DNA from: an uncultured Collinsella sp.
Lineage (GTDB): Bacteria; Actinomycetota; Coriobacteriia; Coriobacteriales; Coriobacteriaceae
Reading direction: 5' to 3'
Assembly (NCBI GenBank): GCA_900541175.1
Contig: UQIT01000003.1
Location: 69,944 to 133,943, forward strand
Length of the DNA: 64,000 bases
Shown here: one piece after another, positions 1 through 7,318 of the stretch
Layout: every line of letters begins with the position of its first letter
Position numbering within the stretch: position 1 is the first letter of the stretch
Position numbers and translations under genes: made by a program
Notes under the pieces: model-generated
Told to the model about the DNA's origin: nothing
Databases searched by the model: none
What the model saw: only the letters and a program-made list of their open reading frames with translations

Positions 1-905
1 GCGCCATCGACCAGATCGTCAACGATTTCGCGTGCGCTCTGGCGTTCGTTGACCATGCCGGCAATCTGTCCGCACAAATACGAACCCTCTTCGTAATTAC
101 CGTCCTTTGCAGCTTTACGAAGCGCGCCCGTGCCCATGGCCCCAAGCTCCTCGGGGCTTGCGCCCGCCGCCTCGTTCTTGGCATACGCGTTAGTGAAGGG
201 GCTCTTGAGGGCGCGAACCGGATGTCCCGTCGAGCGACCGGTCGCACGCGTCGACGTGTCGCCCGCCTTGAGCACCAGCTCTTTGTACTGTTCGGATACG
301 GTGCACTCGTTTGCGACCAGAAAGCGTGTTCCCACCTGGACGCCGGCGGCGCCGAGCATAAAGGCGGCCGCCACACCGCGGCCATCGGCGATGCCGCCAG
401 CCGCAACCACGGGAATATCGACCGCATCGACAACCTGCGGCACTAGTGCCATCGTCGAGGTCTCTCCAATATGGCCGCCTGATTCGGTGCCCTCTGCAAC
501 CACGGCAGTTGCTCCGCGACGCGCCACGAGACGCGCCAGCGCCACCGAAGCCACGACGGGTATGACCTTGATGCCTGCATCGTTCCAGGCCTTCATGTAC
601 TTGGTGGGATTGCCGGCGCCGGTCACCACAACGGGCACCCGCTCATCAATCACCACTTGTGCGACCTCGTCGACAAACGGGCTCATGAGCATAACGTTGA
701 CGCCAAAGGGCTTATCCGTCTTGGCGCGCAGCTCGTGAATCTGATCGCGCAGCCAGTTTGCGTCGGCATTCATGGCCGCGATAATGCCTAAGCCGCCCGC
801 CTCGGACACGGCAGATGCCAGCGAGGCGTCGGCAATCCAGGCCATGCCACCCTGGAATACGGGCTTTTCGATGCCGAGCAGATCGCAGAGAGGAGACTTG
901 AGCAT
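1..905 (-). CDS. fabK: Enoyl-ACP reductase II, FabK-type (3' end cut by window edge)
   Basis: FMN-dependent enoyl-[acyl-carrier-protein] reductase of the nitronate monooxygenase/FabK TIM-barrel family, catalysing the last reduction of each fatty-acid elongation cycle in the cytoplasm. Translation from the ATG at 905 starts MLKSPLCDLLGIEKPVFQGG and contains the family's PVFQGGMAWIA strand, the AAGGIADGRGVAAAFMLGA phosphate-binding segment and GTRFLVASECTVS. About 301 codons are present and family members have about 310-320, so only the last residues lie outside the window. It sits 2 bases after acpP and follows fabH, forming a fatty-acid synthesis operon. FabK replaces FabI in many Gram-positives and is insensitive to triclosan (family knowledge). 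Confidence 0.93.
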   Translation of the reverse strand, partial: MLKSPLCDLLGIEKPVFQGGMAWIADASLASAVSEAGGLGIIAAMNADANWLRDQIHELRAKTDKPFGVNVMLMSPFVDEVAQVVIDERVPVVVTGAGNPTKYMKAWNDAGIKVIPVVASVALARLVARRGATAVVAEGTESGGHIGETSTMALVPQVVDAVDIPVVAAGGIADGRGVAAAFMLGAAGVQVGTRFLVANECTVSEQYKELVLKAGDTSTRATGRSTGHPVRALKSPFTNAYAKNEAAGASPEELGAMGTGALRKAAKDGNYEEGSYLCGQIAGMVNERQSAREIVDDLVDG

Positions 906-907
906 CA

Positions 908-1144
908 CTACTTCTCCAATGCCGCCTCGACCGTATCGACGAACTCGCCGACCGTCTTGGGGTTCTCCTCGGTATCGAGCTCAATGCCAAACTCGTCCTC
1001 GACGGCAACGAGGATCTCGACGGTACCCAGACTGTCGAGGCCAATCTCCTCGAGCGTGGACTCGGGCTTCATCTCGACATCGTCAAGGCCGGCGGTCTCG
1101 CGGATAACGTCGCAAACCCGCTCGAAGGTCTTCTGATCTGCCAT
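908..1144 (-). CDS. acpP: Acyl carrier protein
   Basis: Small acidic carrier (78 aa) that holds growing acyl chains on a phosphopantetheine arm. The attachment site is the Ser in GLDSLGTVE (Ser38). The ATG at 1144 (MADQKTFERV) is chosen because AGGAGAA lies just upstream; an in-frame ATG at 1183 would add 13 residues that do not look like ACP. It lies between fabH and fabK, so it is probably the ACP dedicated to this fatty-acid operon. Length and charge are normal for the family. Confidence 0.96.
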   Translation of the reverse strand: MADQKTFERVCDVIRETAGLDDVEMKPESTLEEIGLDSLGTVEILVAVEDEFGIELDTEENPKTVGEFVDTVEAALEK

Positions 1145-1196
1145 GGTACTTCTCCTTTGTTTGTGCCCCAGGGGCGTTTTCATTTCCTATGTGCAA

Positions 1197-2156
1197 CTAC
1201 TTCCAGCGAAGTAGATAGCCACCTACATCCAAGCCGGCGCCAAATCCGACCAGGGCGATGGTGTCGCCCGCGTGCAGCGCGCCGGTACTTGCCAGTCGAT
1301 CGAGAGCAAGCGGAATACAGGCACTCGAGATGTTGCCGGTTTCACGCAACGTTCGGACCACACGGTCATCCGGCACACCCAGGCGCTTGACTGCCTGGCT
1401 CAAGATTCGTTCGTTAGCCTGATGGAATACAAAGTGGTCGATGTCCTCGACCGCGATGCTCGCGTCGCAGGCGAGCTTGTTGACCGTGTCGCAGATGGCA
1501 TTGACGCCAAACTTGAAGACGCGACGGCCGTTCATGGAAAGCACGCTTTCGCAGTCCTGCGCCGTCTTATACGGCGAGGAGCCCGCCAATCCGGGGACGC
1601 GCAGTGTTTCGACGTCAGGCGACGTCGAAAGCTCAACAGCAAGGGGATTCTCTCCCCCAGCCTCTATGACCGCAGCACCCGCGCCATCGCCAAAGAGCAC
1701 GCACGTGGCACGGTCGGTCCAATCGAGCGCGCGCGTCATCTGCTCGGCGGCAACGACCAGCACGTGCTTGGCGCGACCGCGGGCGATATAGCCCTCGGCG
1801 ACATCGAGCGCAAATACGAAGCCGGCACAAGCCGCCGAAACGTCGAAGGCTGGACATGTGGCACCCAGGCGCTCAGCAACGGCGCACGCTTCGGCAGGAA
1901 CGAGATGATCGCCCGTCGTCGTCGAGCAGACGATAAGATCCAGCTGGCTCGCATCGATTCCGGATACCTGAAGCGCCCGCTCGCTCGCCGCTACGGCAAG
2001 GTCGTCGAGTGACTCAGTGGTGCAGACGTGGCGGCTCTTGATACCGGTACGGGTAAAAATCCACTCATCCGAGGTATCGAGGAACTCGGACAGCTCGTCA
2101 TTGGAAACACTGCGCGCAGGAAGCGCCGAGCCTGTTCCAAGAATCGTGAAACCCAT
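1197..2156 (-). CDS. fabH: 3-oxoacyl-ACP synthase III (KAS III)
   Basis: Condenses acetyl-CoA (or branched acyl-CoA) with malonyl-ACP to start fatty-acid synthesis. The 319-aa product shows the thiolase-fold triad: Cys110 in DVSAACAGF, His in FVFHQANERI and Asn in ETGNISSACIP, plus the C-terminal GFGAGLDVGGYLLRW. The ATG at 2156 (MGFTILGTGS) is preceded by AAAGGAGG; a longer open frame to 2213 would run through the operator region and is not used. First gene of the fabH-acpP-fabK operon, downstream of two palindromic sites that probably regulate it. Confidence 0.96.
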   Translation of the reverse strand: MGFTILGTGSALPARSVSNDELSEFLDTSDEWIFTRTGIKSRHVCTTESLDDLAVAASERALQVSGIDASQLDLIVCSTTTGDHLVPAEACAVAERLGATCPAFDVSAACAGFVFALDVAEGYIARGRAKHVLVVAAEQMTRALDWTDRATCVLFGDGAGAAVIEAGGENPLAVELSTSPDVETLRVPGLAGSSPYKTAQDCESVLSMNGRRVFKFGVNAICDTVNKLACDASIAVEDIDHFVFHQANERILSQAVKRLGVPDDRVVRTLRETGNISSACIPLALDRLASTGALHAGDTIALVGFGAGLDVGGYLLRWK

Positions 2157-2172
2157 CACTAACCTCCTTTGA

Positions 2173-2239
2173 GTTGTTGACGTGTTTACATCGACCAAGA
2201 GAGGATAGCGCATTTCAGTCGTTGTTGACGTGTTAACAT
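2173..2239 (-). promoter_or_regulatory. Two near-identical palindromic operators upstream of fabH
   Basis: The 19-base sequence GTTGTTGACGTGTTTACAT (2173-2191) recurs at 2221-2239 with a single change (TTTACAT to TTAACAT). Each core reads TGTTGACnnGTywACA, an imperfect palindrome. On the minus strand a TATCCT -10-like box lies between them (2202-2207). One copy thus sits near the -35 region and the other between transcription start and the fabH ribosome-binding site. This layout is typical of repression of fatty-acid genes (as by FapR, FabT or FadR-type regulators), but the regulator is not in the window and is unknown. The same sites could affect the divergent birA gene. Confidence 0.7.
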
Positions 2240-2332
2240 TAAATTGTCCAAATGCGACAAAGGCTTCACATTGTGTCTGTCTCTCGACACCATTGCGTTA
2301 TTCACTTATTCATTAAGGAGGTAGCAGCCGCT

Positions 2333-3109
2333 ATGGATGCCCAATTAACGATAGTCGACGTAACCGGATCGACCAACGATGACCTGCTCGAAGCAGGAAA
2401 ACAAGGAGCTCCGCACGGCACAGGACTTGCCGCCCGGGCTCAGACAGCAGGACGTGGCCGGCGCGGCCACAAGTGGGATTCAACCGCCGGCAACCTATTG
2501 CTTTCGATTGTCCTGCGTCCATGCGTTAATCCTGCAAAGTACTCTGGTCTTGCAGCCGTCAGCGGCCTAGCGGTGCTCGAGGCGCTCGAAAATCAGGGTC
2601 TTGCAAACGAGATTGGCCTCAAATGGCCCAACGATCTGGTCGCGCGAGGACGCAAGCTCGGCGGCATTCTGGTCGAGGCCGCACGCGATAACGAAGGCAA
2701 ACCTTTCGCCGTCTGCGGCATTGGCGTCAATGTGAACTACACGCCCCAAGAGGTGCCCGATGGCGGCCTGGCGGCAATTGGCCTCTCAGACCTCAACGAA
2801 ACTGTTCCCGCCGTCGATGTGCTACTCAAAGAGGTCTATCACGCAGTTATAGAAGCTGTAGATGCGTGGGCAGAGCGTCTCAACGCCATGGAAAAAGACG
2901 CCGGACCGCTCGCGCCCGTCCACGGCGAATATATCGGTCATCTCAATTGGATTGGGGAGCGCGTTACCGCCCGCTCCCCCGCTGGGGACGAGCTGGCGCG
3001 TGGCATCTTTCAAACGGTCGATGACTTTGGTCGCGCGTGCATCGAGACGGAAGACGACTTGCGATCCTTCCATTTTGAGGAGGCATCTCTGCGTCCCATT
3101 GGTAAATAA
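2333..3109 (+). CDS. birA: Biotin-[acetyl-CoA-carboxylase] ligase
   Basis: Attaches biotin to the carboxyl-carrier domain of acetyl-CoA carboxylase, which supplies malonyl-CoA to the adjacent fatty-acid pathway. The 258-aa product has the biotinyl-AMP loop GRGRRGHKW, then STAGNLLLS and the catalytic-core KWPNDL motif, with a C-terminal SH3-like segment. The ATG at 2333 (MDAQLTIVDV) follows AAGGAGG with good spacing; an upstream in-frame ATG at 2252 lacks one. There is no N-terminal HTH domain, so this looks like a monofunctional enzyme rather than a BirA repressor. Confidence 0.93.
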   Translation: MDAQLTIVDVTGSTNDDLLEAGKQGAPHGTGLAARAQTAGRGRRGHKWDSTAGNLLLSIVLRPCVNPAKYSGLAAVSGLAVLEALENQGLANEIGLKWPNDLVARGRKLGGILVEAARDNEGKPFAVCGIGVNVNYTPQEVPDGGLAAIGLSDLNETVPAVDVLLKEVYHAVIEAVDAWAERLNAMEKDAGPLAPVHGEYIGHLNWIGERVTARSPAGDELARGIFQTVDDFGRACIETEDDLRSFHFEEASLRPIGK

Positions 3110-3171
3110 GGCGCCACAGCCACCCATTCGGCCGCATTATCCGGGCCCCGGAGGCCATCATTCAAAACAAA

Positions 3172-3204
3172 AGAGCCCCGCTACCGTAATGGCAGCGGGG
3201 CTCT
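3172..3204 (-). terminator. Intrinsic terminator after rpsJ
   Basis: A perfect 11-bp stem AGAGCCCCGCT / AGCGGGGCTCT with an 11-base loop, preceded on the plus strand by an A-rich run that becomes a U-tract for minus-strand transcripts. It closes the str operon right after rpsJ and separates it from birA arriving on the other strand. Confidence 0.9.
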
Positions 3205-3225
3205 GTAAGCTATGAGCGATATCGC

Positions 3226-3534
3226 TTAGAGCTTGATGTCGATGTCGACGCCAGCGGGGAGGTCGAGACGCATGAGCGAATCAACGGTGCCCGAGGTGGG
3301 GTCGAGGATGTCGATGAGGCGCTTGTGGGTGCGCATCTCGAACTGCTCACGGGAGTCCTTGTTCACGTGCGGCGAGCGGATAACCGTGTACAGGTTGCGC
3401 TCGGTGGGCAGGGGGACAGGACCGGAAACGCGAGCGCCGGTCTTCTGAGCGGTCTCGACGATGAGCTTCGCGGACTGATCGACGACCTCGTGATCATAGC
3501 CCTTGAGGCGAATGCGGATCTTCTGGGTAGCCAA
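3226..3534 (-). CDS. rpsJ: 30S ribosomal protein S10
   Basis: S10 (102 aa, MATQKIRIRLKGYDHEVVDQ) is a 30S head protein that also pairs with NusG and acts as NusE in antitermination. It shows the conserved loop GPVPLPTERNLYTVIRSPHV and the C-terminal RLDLPAGVDIDIKL. It lies 60 bases after fusA and is followed directly by a strong terminator. So here S10 is the last gene of the str operon and not the first gene of an S10-spc operon. Confidence 0.98.
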   Translation of the reverse strand: MATQKIRIRLKGYDHEVVDQSAKLIVETAQKTGARVSGPVPLPTERNLYTVIRSPHVNKDSREQFEMRTHKRLIDILDPTSGTVDSLMRLDLPAGVDIDIKL

Positions 3535-3594
3535 CTTAAACCTCCAAAGAGTGCGAGAGATGTTCTCGCGGATTACGTAACAGGGAGCTCGAAC

Positions 3595-5694
3595 TTAGGC
3601 GTTCTTGCTCATGACCTCGTCCACGATGGACTTGGGCGCGGGCTCATAAGAGTCGAACTGCATCGTGTAGGATGCACGGCCCTGGGTCTGGGAGCGAAGG
3701 TCGGTAGCGTAACCGAACATCTCGCCCAGCGGCACCTTGGCACGGATGAGCTTGCTGTTCTTGCGATCCTCCATGCCCTCGATCTTGCCGCGGCGACCGG
3801 AGAGGTTGCCCATAACGTCGCCCATGTACTGCTCGGGGGTCTCGACCTCGACAGCCATGATCGGCTCGAGCAGCTGCGGATCGGACTTCTTGAGGGCGTC
3901 CTTGATAGCCATGGAACCGGCGATCTTGAAGGCGGCCTCGGAGGAGTCGACCTCGTGGTAAGAACCGTCAAACAGGGTGACCTTGACGTCGAGGACCGGG
4001 AAGCCGGCGATAACACCGGTGTTCAGGGCCTCCTGGATGCCCTTGTCGATGGACGGGATGTACTCCTTGGGCACGACGCCGCCGACGATAGCGTTGACGA
4101 ACTCGTAGCCGAAGCCCTCCTCCATCTTCTCGAGCTTAATGACGGCGTGGCCGTACTGACCGCGACCGCCGGACTGACGGACGAACTTGCCCTCAGCCTT
4201 CTCGACGTCGTGACCAGCGGTCTCGCGGTAGGCAACCTGGGGCTTACCAACGTTAGCGTCAACCTTGAACTCGCGGAGCAGACGGTCGACGATGATCTCG
4301 AGGTGCAGCTCACCCATGCCGGCGATGATGGTCTGGCCGGTCTCGTGGTTGGTGGACACCTGGAAGGTCGGGTCCTCCTCGGCGAGCTTGGTCAGAGCCA
4401 GGGACATCTTGTCCTGCTCGGCCTTGGTCTTGGGCTCGATGGCAACGTCGATAACGGGCTTAGCGAACTCGATCTTCTCGAGGACGATCTCCTTGCCCTC
4501 GGCGCACAGGGTGTCACCGGTGGTGGAGTTCTTGAAGCCGACGCAAGCGACGATGTCGCCGGCAGCGGCATCGTCACGGTCGATACGCTCGGCAGCGTTC
4601 ATCTCGAGGATGCGGCCGAGGCGCTCGCGCTGACCGTTGGAAGCGTTGACAACGTAGGAGCCGGACTCGGCGCGGCCGGAGTAAACGCGGACGTAGGTGA
4701 GCTTACCGACGAACGGGTCGGTCATGATCTTGAAGACCAGGCCGGAGAAGGGCTCGTCGAAGGAAGGATGACGCTCGATCTCCTCGCCGGTATCCGGATC
4801 GGTACCGGTGACGGCCTCGACGTCGAGCGGGCTGGGCAGGTAGTCAACGACAGCGTCGAGCAGCTCCTGGACGCCCTTGTTCTTGTAGGCGGAGCCCACG
4901 AAGACGAGGTTGAGCTCGTTGGCCAGAACGCCCTTGCGCAGAGCAGCCTTGAGCTCCTCGACGGTGAAGTCCTCCTCCATGAGGATCTTCTCCATGAGCT
5001 CGTCGTCAAAGCTGGCAGCAGCGTCGAGGAGCTCCTCGCGCTTGGTGGCAGCGATGTCGGCGAACTCAGCCGGGATCTCGTCCATCGGCTCGGGGTAGGT
5101 CATGCCCTTGTCGTCGGCCTTGAAGTCCCAAGCAGTCATGGTGACCAGGTCGATGACGCCCCAGAAGTTGTCCTCGGCGCCCATCGGGACCTGAGCGGCC
5201 ACGGCGTTAGCGTCGAGACGATCCTTCATGGTCTCGATAGCGTTGAAGAAGTCGGCGCCCACGCGGTCATACTTGTTGATGAAGGCGATGCGGGGGACGT
5301 TGAAGGTAGAAGCCTGACGCCAAACGGTCTCAGACTGGGGCTGAACGCCGGCAACGGCGTCGAAGACGGCGACAGCGCCATCGAGGACGCGCAGGCAGCG
5401 CTCGACCTCGGCGGTGAAGTCAACGTGGCCCGGGGTGTCGATGATCTGGATGCGGTAGTCCTTACCGTCCTTGTTCCAGAAGCACGTGGTAGCAGCGGAG
5501 GTAATGGTTACGCCGCGCTCCTGCTCCTGAACCATCCAGTCCATGGTGGCAGCGCCCTCATGGACCTCACCGATCTTGTGGGTCTTACCGGTGTAGTAAA
5601 GAATACGCTCGGTCGTGGTGGTCTTACCGGCATCGATGTGAGCCATGATGCCGATGTTACGGGTATCGGAAAGCTTGTACTTAGGCTTAGCCAT
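3595..5694 (-). CDS. fusA: Elongation factor G
   Basis: Ribosomal translocase GTPase, 699 aa, the usual length. G1 is AHIDAGKTTTTERIL, then the RGVTITSAATT switch region, DTPGHVDFT (G3) and NKYDRVGAD (G4). Domains II-V follow, ending YDSYEPAPKSIVDEVMSKNA-like. The start ATG at 5694 is preceded by AAGGAAC. Part of rpsL-rpsG-fusA-rpsJ with no tuf gene following it; EF-Tu is encoded at 47.8 kb. The very long open frame on the opposite strand is a codon-bias shadow. Confidence 0.98.
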   Translation of the reverse strand: MAKPKYKLSDTRNIGIMAHIDAGKTTTTERILYYTGKTHKIGEVHEGAATMDWMVQEQERGVTITSAATTCFWNKDGKDYRIQIIDTPGHVDFTAEVERCLRVLDGAVAVFDAVAGVQPQSETVWRQASTFNVPRIAFINKYDRVGADFFNAIETMKDRLDANAVAAQVPMGAEDNFWGVIDLVTMTAWDFKADDKGMTYPEPMDEIPAEFADIAATKREELLDAAASFDDELMEKILMEEDFTVEELKAALRKGVLANELNLVFVGSAYKNKGVQELLDAVVDYLPSPLDVEAVTGTDPDTGEEIERHPSFDEPFSGLVFKIMTDPFVGKLTYVRVYSGRAESGSYVVNASNGQRERLGRILEMNAAERIDRDDAAAGDIVACVGFKNSTTGDTLCAEGKEIVLEKIEFAKPVIDVAIEPKTKAEQDKMSLALTKLAEEDPTFQVSTNHETGQTIIAGMGELHLEIIVDRLLREFKVDANVGKPQVAYRETAGHDVEKAEGKFVRQSGGRGQYGHAVIKLEKMEEGFGYEFVNAIVGGVVPKEYIPSIDKGIQEALNTGVIAGFPVLDVKVTLFDGSYHEVDSSEAAFKIAGSMAIKDALKKSDPQLLEPIMAVEVETPEQYMGDVMGNLSGRRGKIEGMEDRKNSKLIRAKVPLGEMFGYATDLRSQTQGRASYTMQFDSYEPAPKSIVDEVMSKNA

Positions 5695-5713
5695 GTTAGT
5701 TCCTTACCTTAAC

Positions 5714-6187
5714 TTACCAACGATAGTGAGAGAACGCGCGGTTGGCCTCGGCCATCTTGAAGACGTCCTCACGCTTCTTGACGGAAGCGCCCAGGCCGTT
5801 GGAGGCGTCGAGGATCTCGTTGGCGAGACGCTCGGCCATGGTCTTCTCCTTGCGAGCGCGGGAGAAGTTGACGATCCAGCGGATACCCAGAGCGGTGGAA
5901 CGACGGGAGTTGACCTCCATCGGGACCTGATAGGTAGCGCCACCGACACGCTTGGGCTTAACCTCGAGCGTGGGCTTGACGTTGTCCATAGCCTTCTTGA
6001 AGGTAGCGAGAGCGTCGCCACCCTCGGACTTCTCGGCAACGATCTCGAAAGCGGTGTAAACGATGCGCTCAGCGGTGGCCTTCTTGCCGTCAAGAAGGAC
6101 CTTGTTGATGAGCTGAGTCACCAGGCGGTTGTTGTAAACGGCGTCAGGCTGAACCTCACGACGATTAGCTGCTGCACGACGCGGCAT
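5714..6187 (-). CDS. rpsG: 30S ribosomal protein S7
   Basis: Primary 16S rRNA-binding protein of the 30S head (157 aa, MPRRAAANRREVQPDAVYNN). It has the conserved NKVLLDGKKATAERIVY and RRVGGATYQVPMEV-like segments (here KRVGGATYQVPMEVNSRR). It starts after AAGGAGATTTCAC and ends 19 bases before fusA, so is co-transcribed with it. Confidence 0.98.
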   Translation of the reverse strand: MPRRAAANRREVQPDAVYNNRLVTQLINKVLLDGKKATAERIVYTAFEIVAEKSEGGDALATFKKAMDNVKPTLEVKPKRVGGATYQVPMEVNSRRSTALGIRWIVNFSRARKEKTMAERLANEILDASNGLGASVKKREDVFKMAEANRAFSHYRW

Positions 6188-6260
6188 GTGAAATCTCCTT
6201 AAGTGTCTACCGTGCGGCGCTTAGGCGGCACACGGCGAAAGTATCAAAACGTTATCTGGC

Positions 6261-6638
6261 TTATTTGGCCTTGGGGCGCTTAGCACCGTACTTGGAACGG
6301 GCCTGCATACGGTTCTGGACCGGAGCAGCGTCGTAGGCGCCACGGATGACGTGATAACGGACACCAGGGAGGTCACGGACACGACCGCCGCGGACGAGCA
6401 CGATGGAGTGCTCCTGCAGGTTGTGGCCCTCACCCGGGATGTAAGCAGTAACTTCGATGCCGTTGACAAGGCGAACACGGGCAACCTTACGAAGAGCCGA
6501 GTTCGGCTTCTTGGGGCTCGTGGTGAAGACGCGGGTGCACACGCCGCGCTTCTGGGAGTTGTGCTGCAGAGCAGCGTTCTTGGACTTCTTGGGCACGGAA
6601 CGACGGCCCTGGCGAACCAGCTGGTTAATAGTAGGCAA
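6261..6638 (-). CDS. rpsL: 30S ribosomal protein S12
   Basis: S12 (125 aa) sits at the decoding centre. It contains TTSPKKPNSALRKVARVRL and RGGRVRDLPGVRYHVIRG, the two regions where streptomycin-resistance changes occur; both carry the usual lysines, so the sensitive-type sequence is present. First gene of the str operon, with a good promoter about 95 bases upstream. Confidence 0.98.
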   Translation of the reverse strand: MPTINQLVRQGRRSVPKKSKNAALQHNSQKRGVCTRVFTTSPKKPNSALRKVARVRLVNGIEVTAYIPGEGHNLQEHSIVLVRGGRVRDLPGVRYHVIRGAYDAAPVQNRMQARSKYGAKRPKAK

Positions 6639-6731
6639 AGCGTACTCCTTCTCGAATGATTCCAGCTTTCTGTAAAGTGCAACGGCTTGAATCGAGGGGT
6701 CAGCATCCCCCTACGAAACACGCAGTTCGAT

Positions 6732-6760
6732 AGGATACGTGGCGTTAGCTGTGCCGTCAA
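6732..6760 (-). promoter_or_regulatory. Promoter of the rpsL operon
   Basis: On the minus strand: TTGACG (6755-6760), a 17-base spacer and TATCCT (6732-6737), a good sigma-70-type match. It would start transcription about 85-90 bases before rpsL. Confidence 0.72.
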
Positions 6761-6844
6761 CAGACCACGCCGCCGGGCGTATCCAAAAATTGGTACATTT
6801 CCGCAAAGCCTACACAAAAGGAATCCCCTCCTGTGCGCTTGGGA

Positions 6845-6983
6845 GGATTCCCGGATCGGGCGGCCCAGGTTTTAAGTTTGCTGCTCTACAGTCCTGCGCA
6901 AGACGGAAAGCACATTAAGTGCTTTCCTTTGCGTGCGGAACTCGCGACAAACTTAAAACCTGGGCCGCCCGGTCCGGGAATCC
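6845..6983. repeat. Large nested cruciform element (copy A)
   Basis: Two 36-base arms (6845-6880 and 6948-6983) are complementary at 35 of 36 positions, the exception being a T opposite G. Inside lies a second perfect hairpin, 9-base arms GGAAAGCAC / GTGCTTTCC around the loop ATTAA, with a further CGCAA/TTGCG layer. The element fills the gap between the str operon and the sigma/anti-sigma genes (6639-7318), where no gene is visible. A second element with the same architecture and central CACATTAAGTG is at 19841-19959. Confidence 0.85.
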
Positions 6984-7006
6984 GACGTGCTCGTTGGGGC
7001 AACGCC

Positions 7007-7050
7007 ACCTGCCAAAAAGGGACAGGTTTATTTTGGTCGGTTTTATCTGG
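7007..7050 (+). repeat. Dispersed CCAAAAAGGGACAGG repeat, copy 1
   Basis: Reads ACCTGCCAAAAAGGGACAGG then TTTATTTTGGTCGGTTTTAT. The CCAAAA/TTTTGG ends can form a short stem. Related copies occur at 8951-8995 (reverse), 40981-41020 and 42083-42118, all between genes. Confidence 0.8.
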
Positions 7051-7112
7051 GGAAACGTCGCGCTCCGGCGGTGATCCGACCTCACTAACACTGTAGATTG
7101 ACGGTGTTTTCG

Positions 7113-7233
7113 GAAGTATGCGGCAAATTATGAACTTACCGAGCACACAGGGATTTTGCGATAACAAACCCGCAGGTAGAACGCTTGAGCATATACGGTG
7201 TGGTCGACCCATCAAGATTTTGCCGCATACTTC
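7113..7233. repeat. Inverted repeat with 15-bp perfect arms
   Basis: GAAGTATGCGGCAAA (7113-7127) and its exact complement TTTGCCGCATACTTC (7219-7233) enclose 91 bases containing smaller complementary blocks. No gene is visible between them. It lies downstream of the anti-sigma gene. It could be a structured RNA or a small non-autonomous mobile element; nothing visible decides this. Confidence 0.7.
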
Positions 7234-7285
7234 AGAAATGCAGGCGAATATCGTGCGGTCTAACCGCCCATTTACCGCAAAGAAG

Positions 7286-7312
7286 GCCGCTTCCCCTAGT
7301 AGGAAGCGGCCC
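7286..7312 (-). terminator. Terminator of the sigma/anti-sigma operon
   Basis: A perfect 10-bp stem GGCCGCTTCC / GGAAGCGGCC with a 7-base loop, immediately after the anti-sigma stop codon. The U-tract is short (TTCTTT on the minus strand). Confidence 0.75.
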
Positions 7313-7318
7313 CAAATC

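Noticed and set aside
3325..5712. Open frame of nearly 800 codons antisense to fusA
   Set aside because: Same codon-bias shadow; fusA on the other strand is unmistakable.
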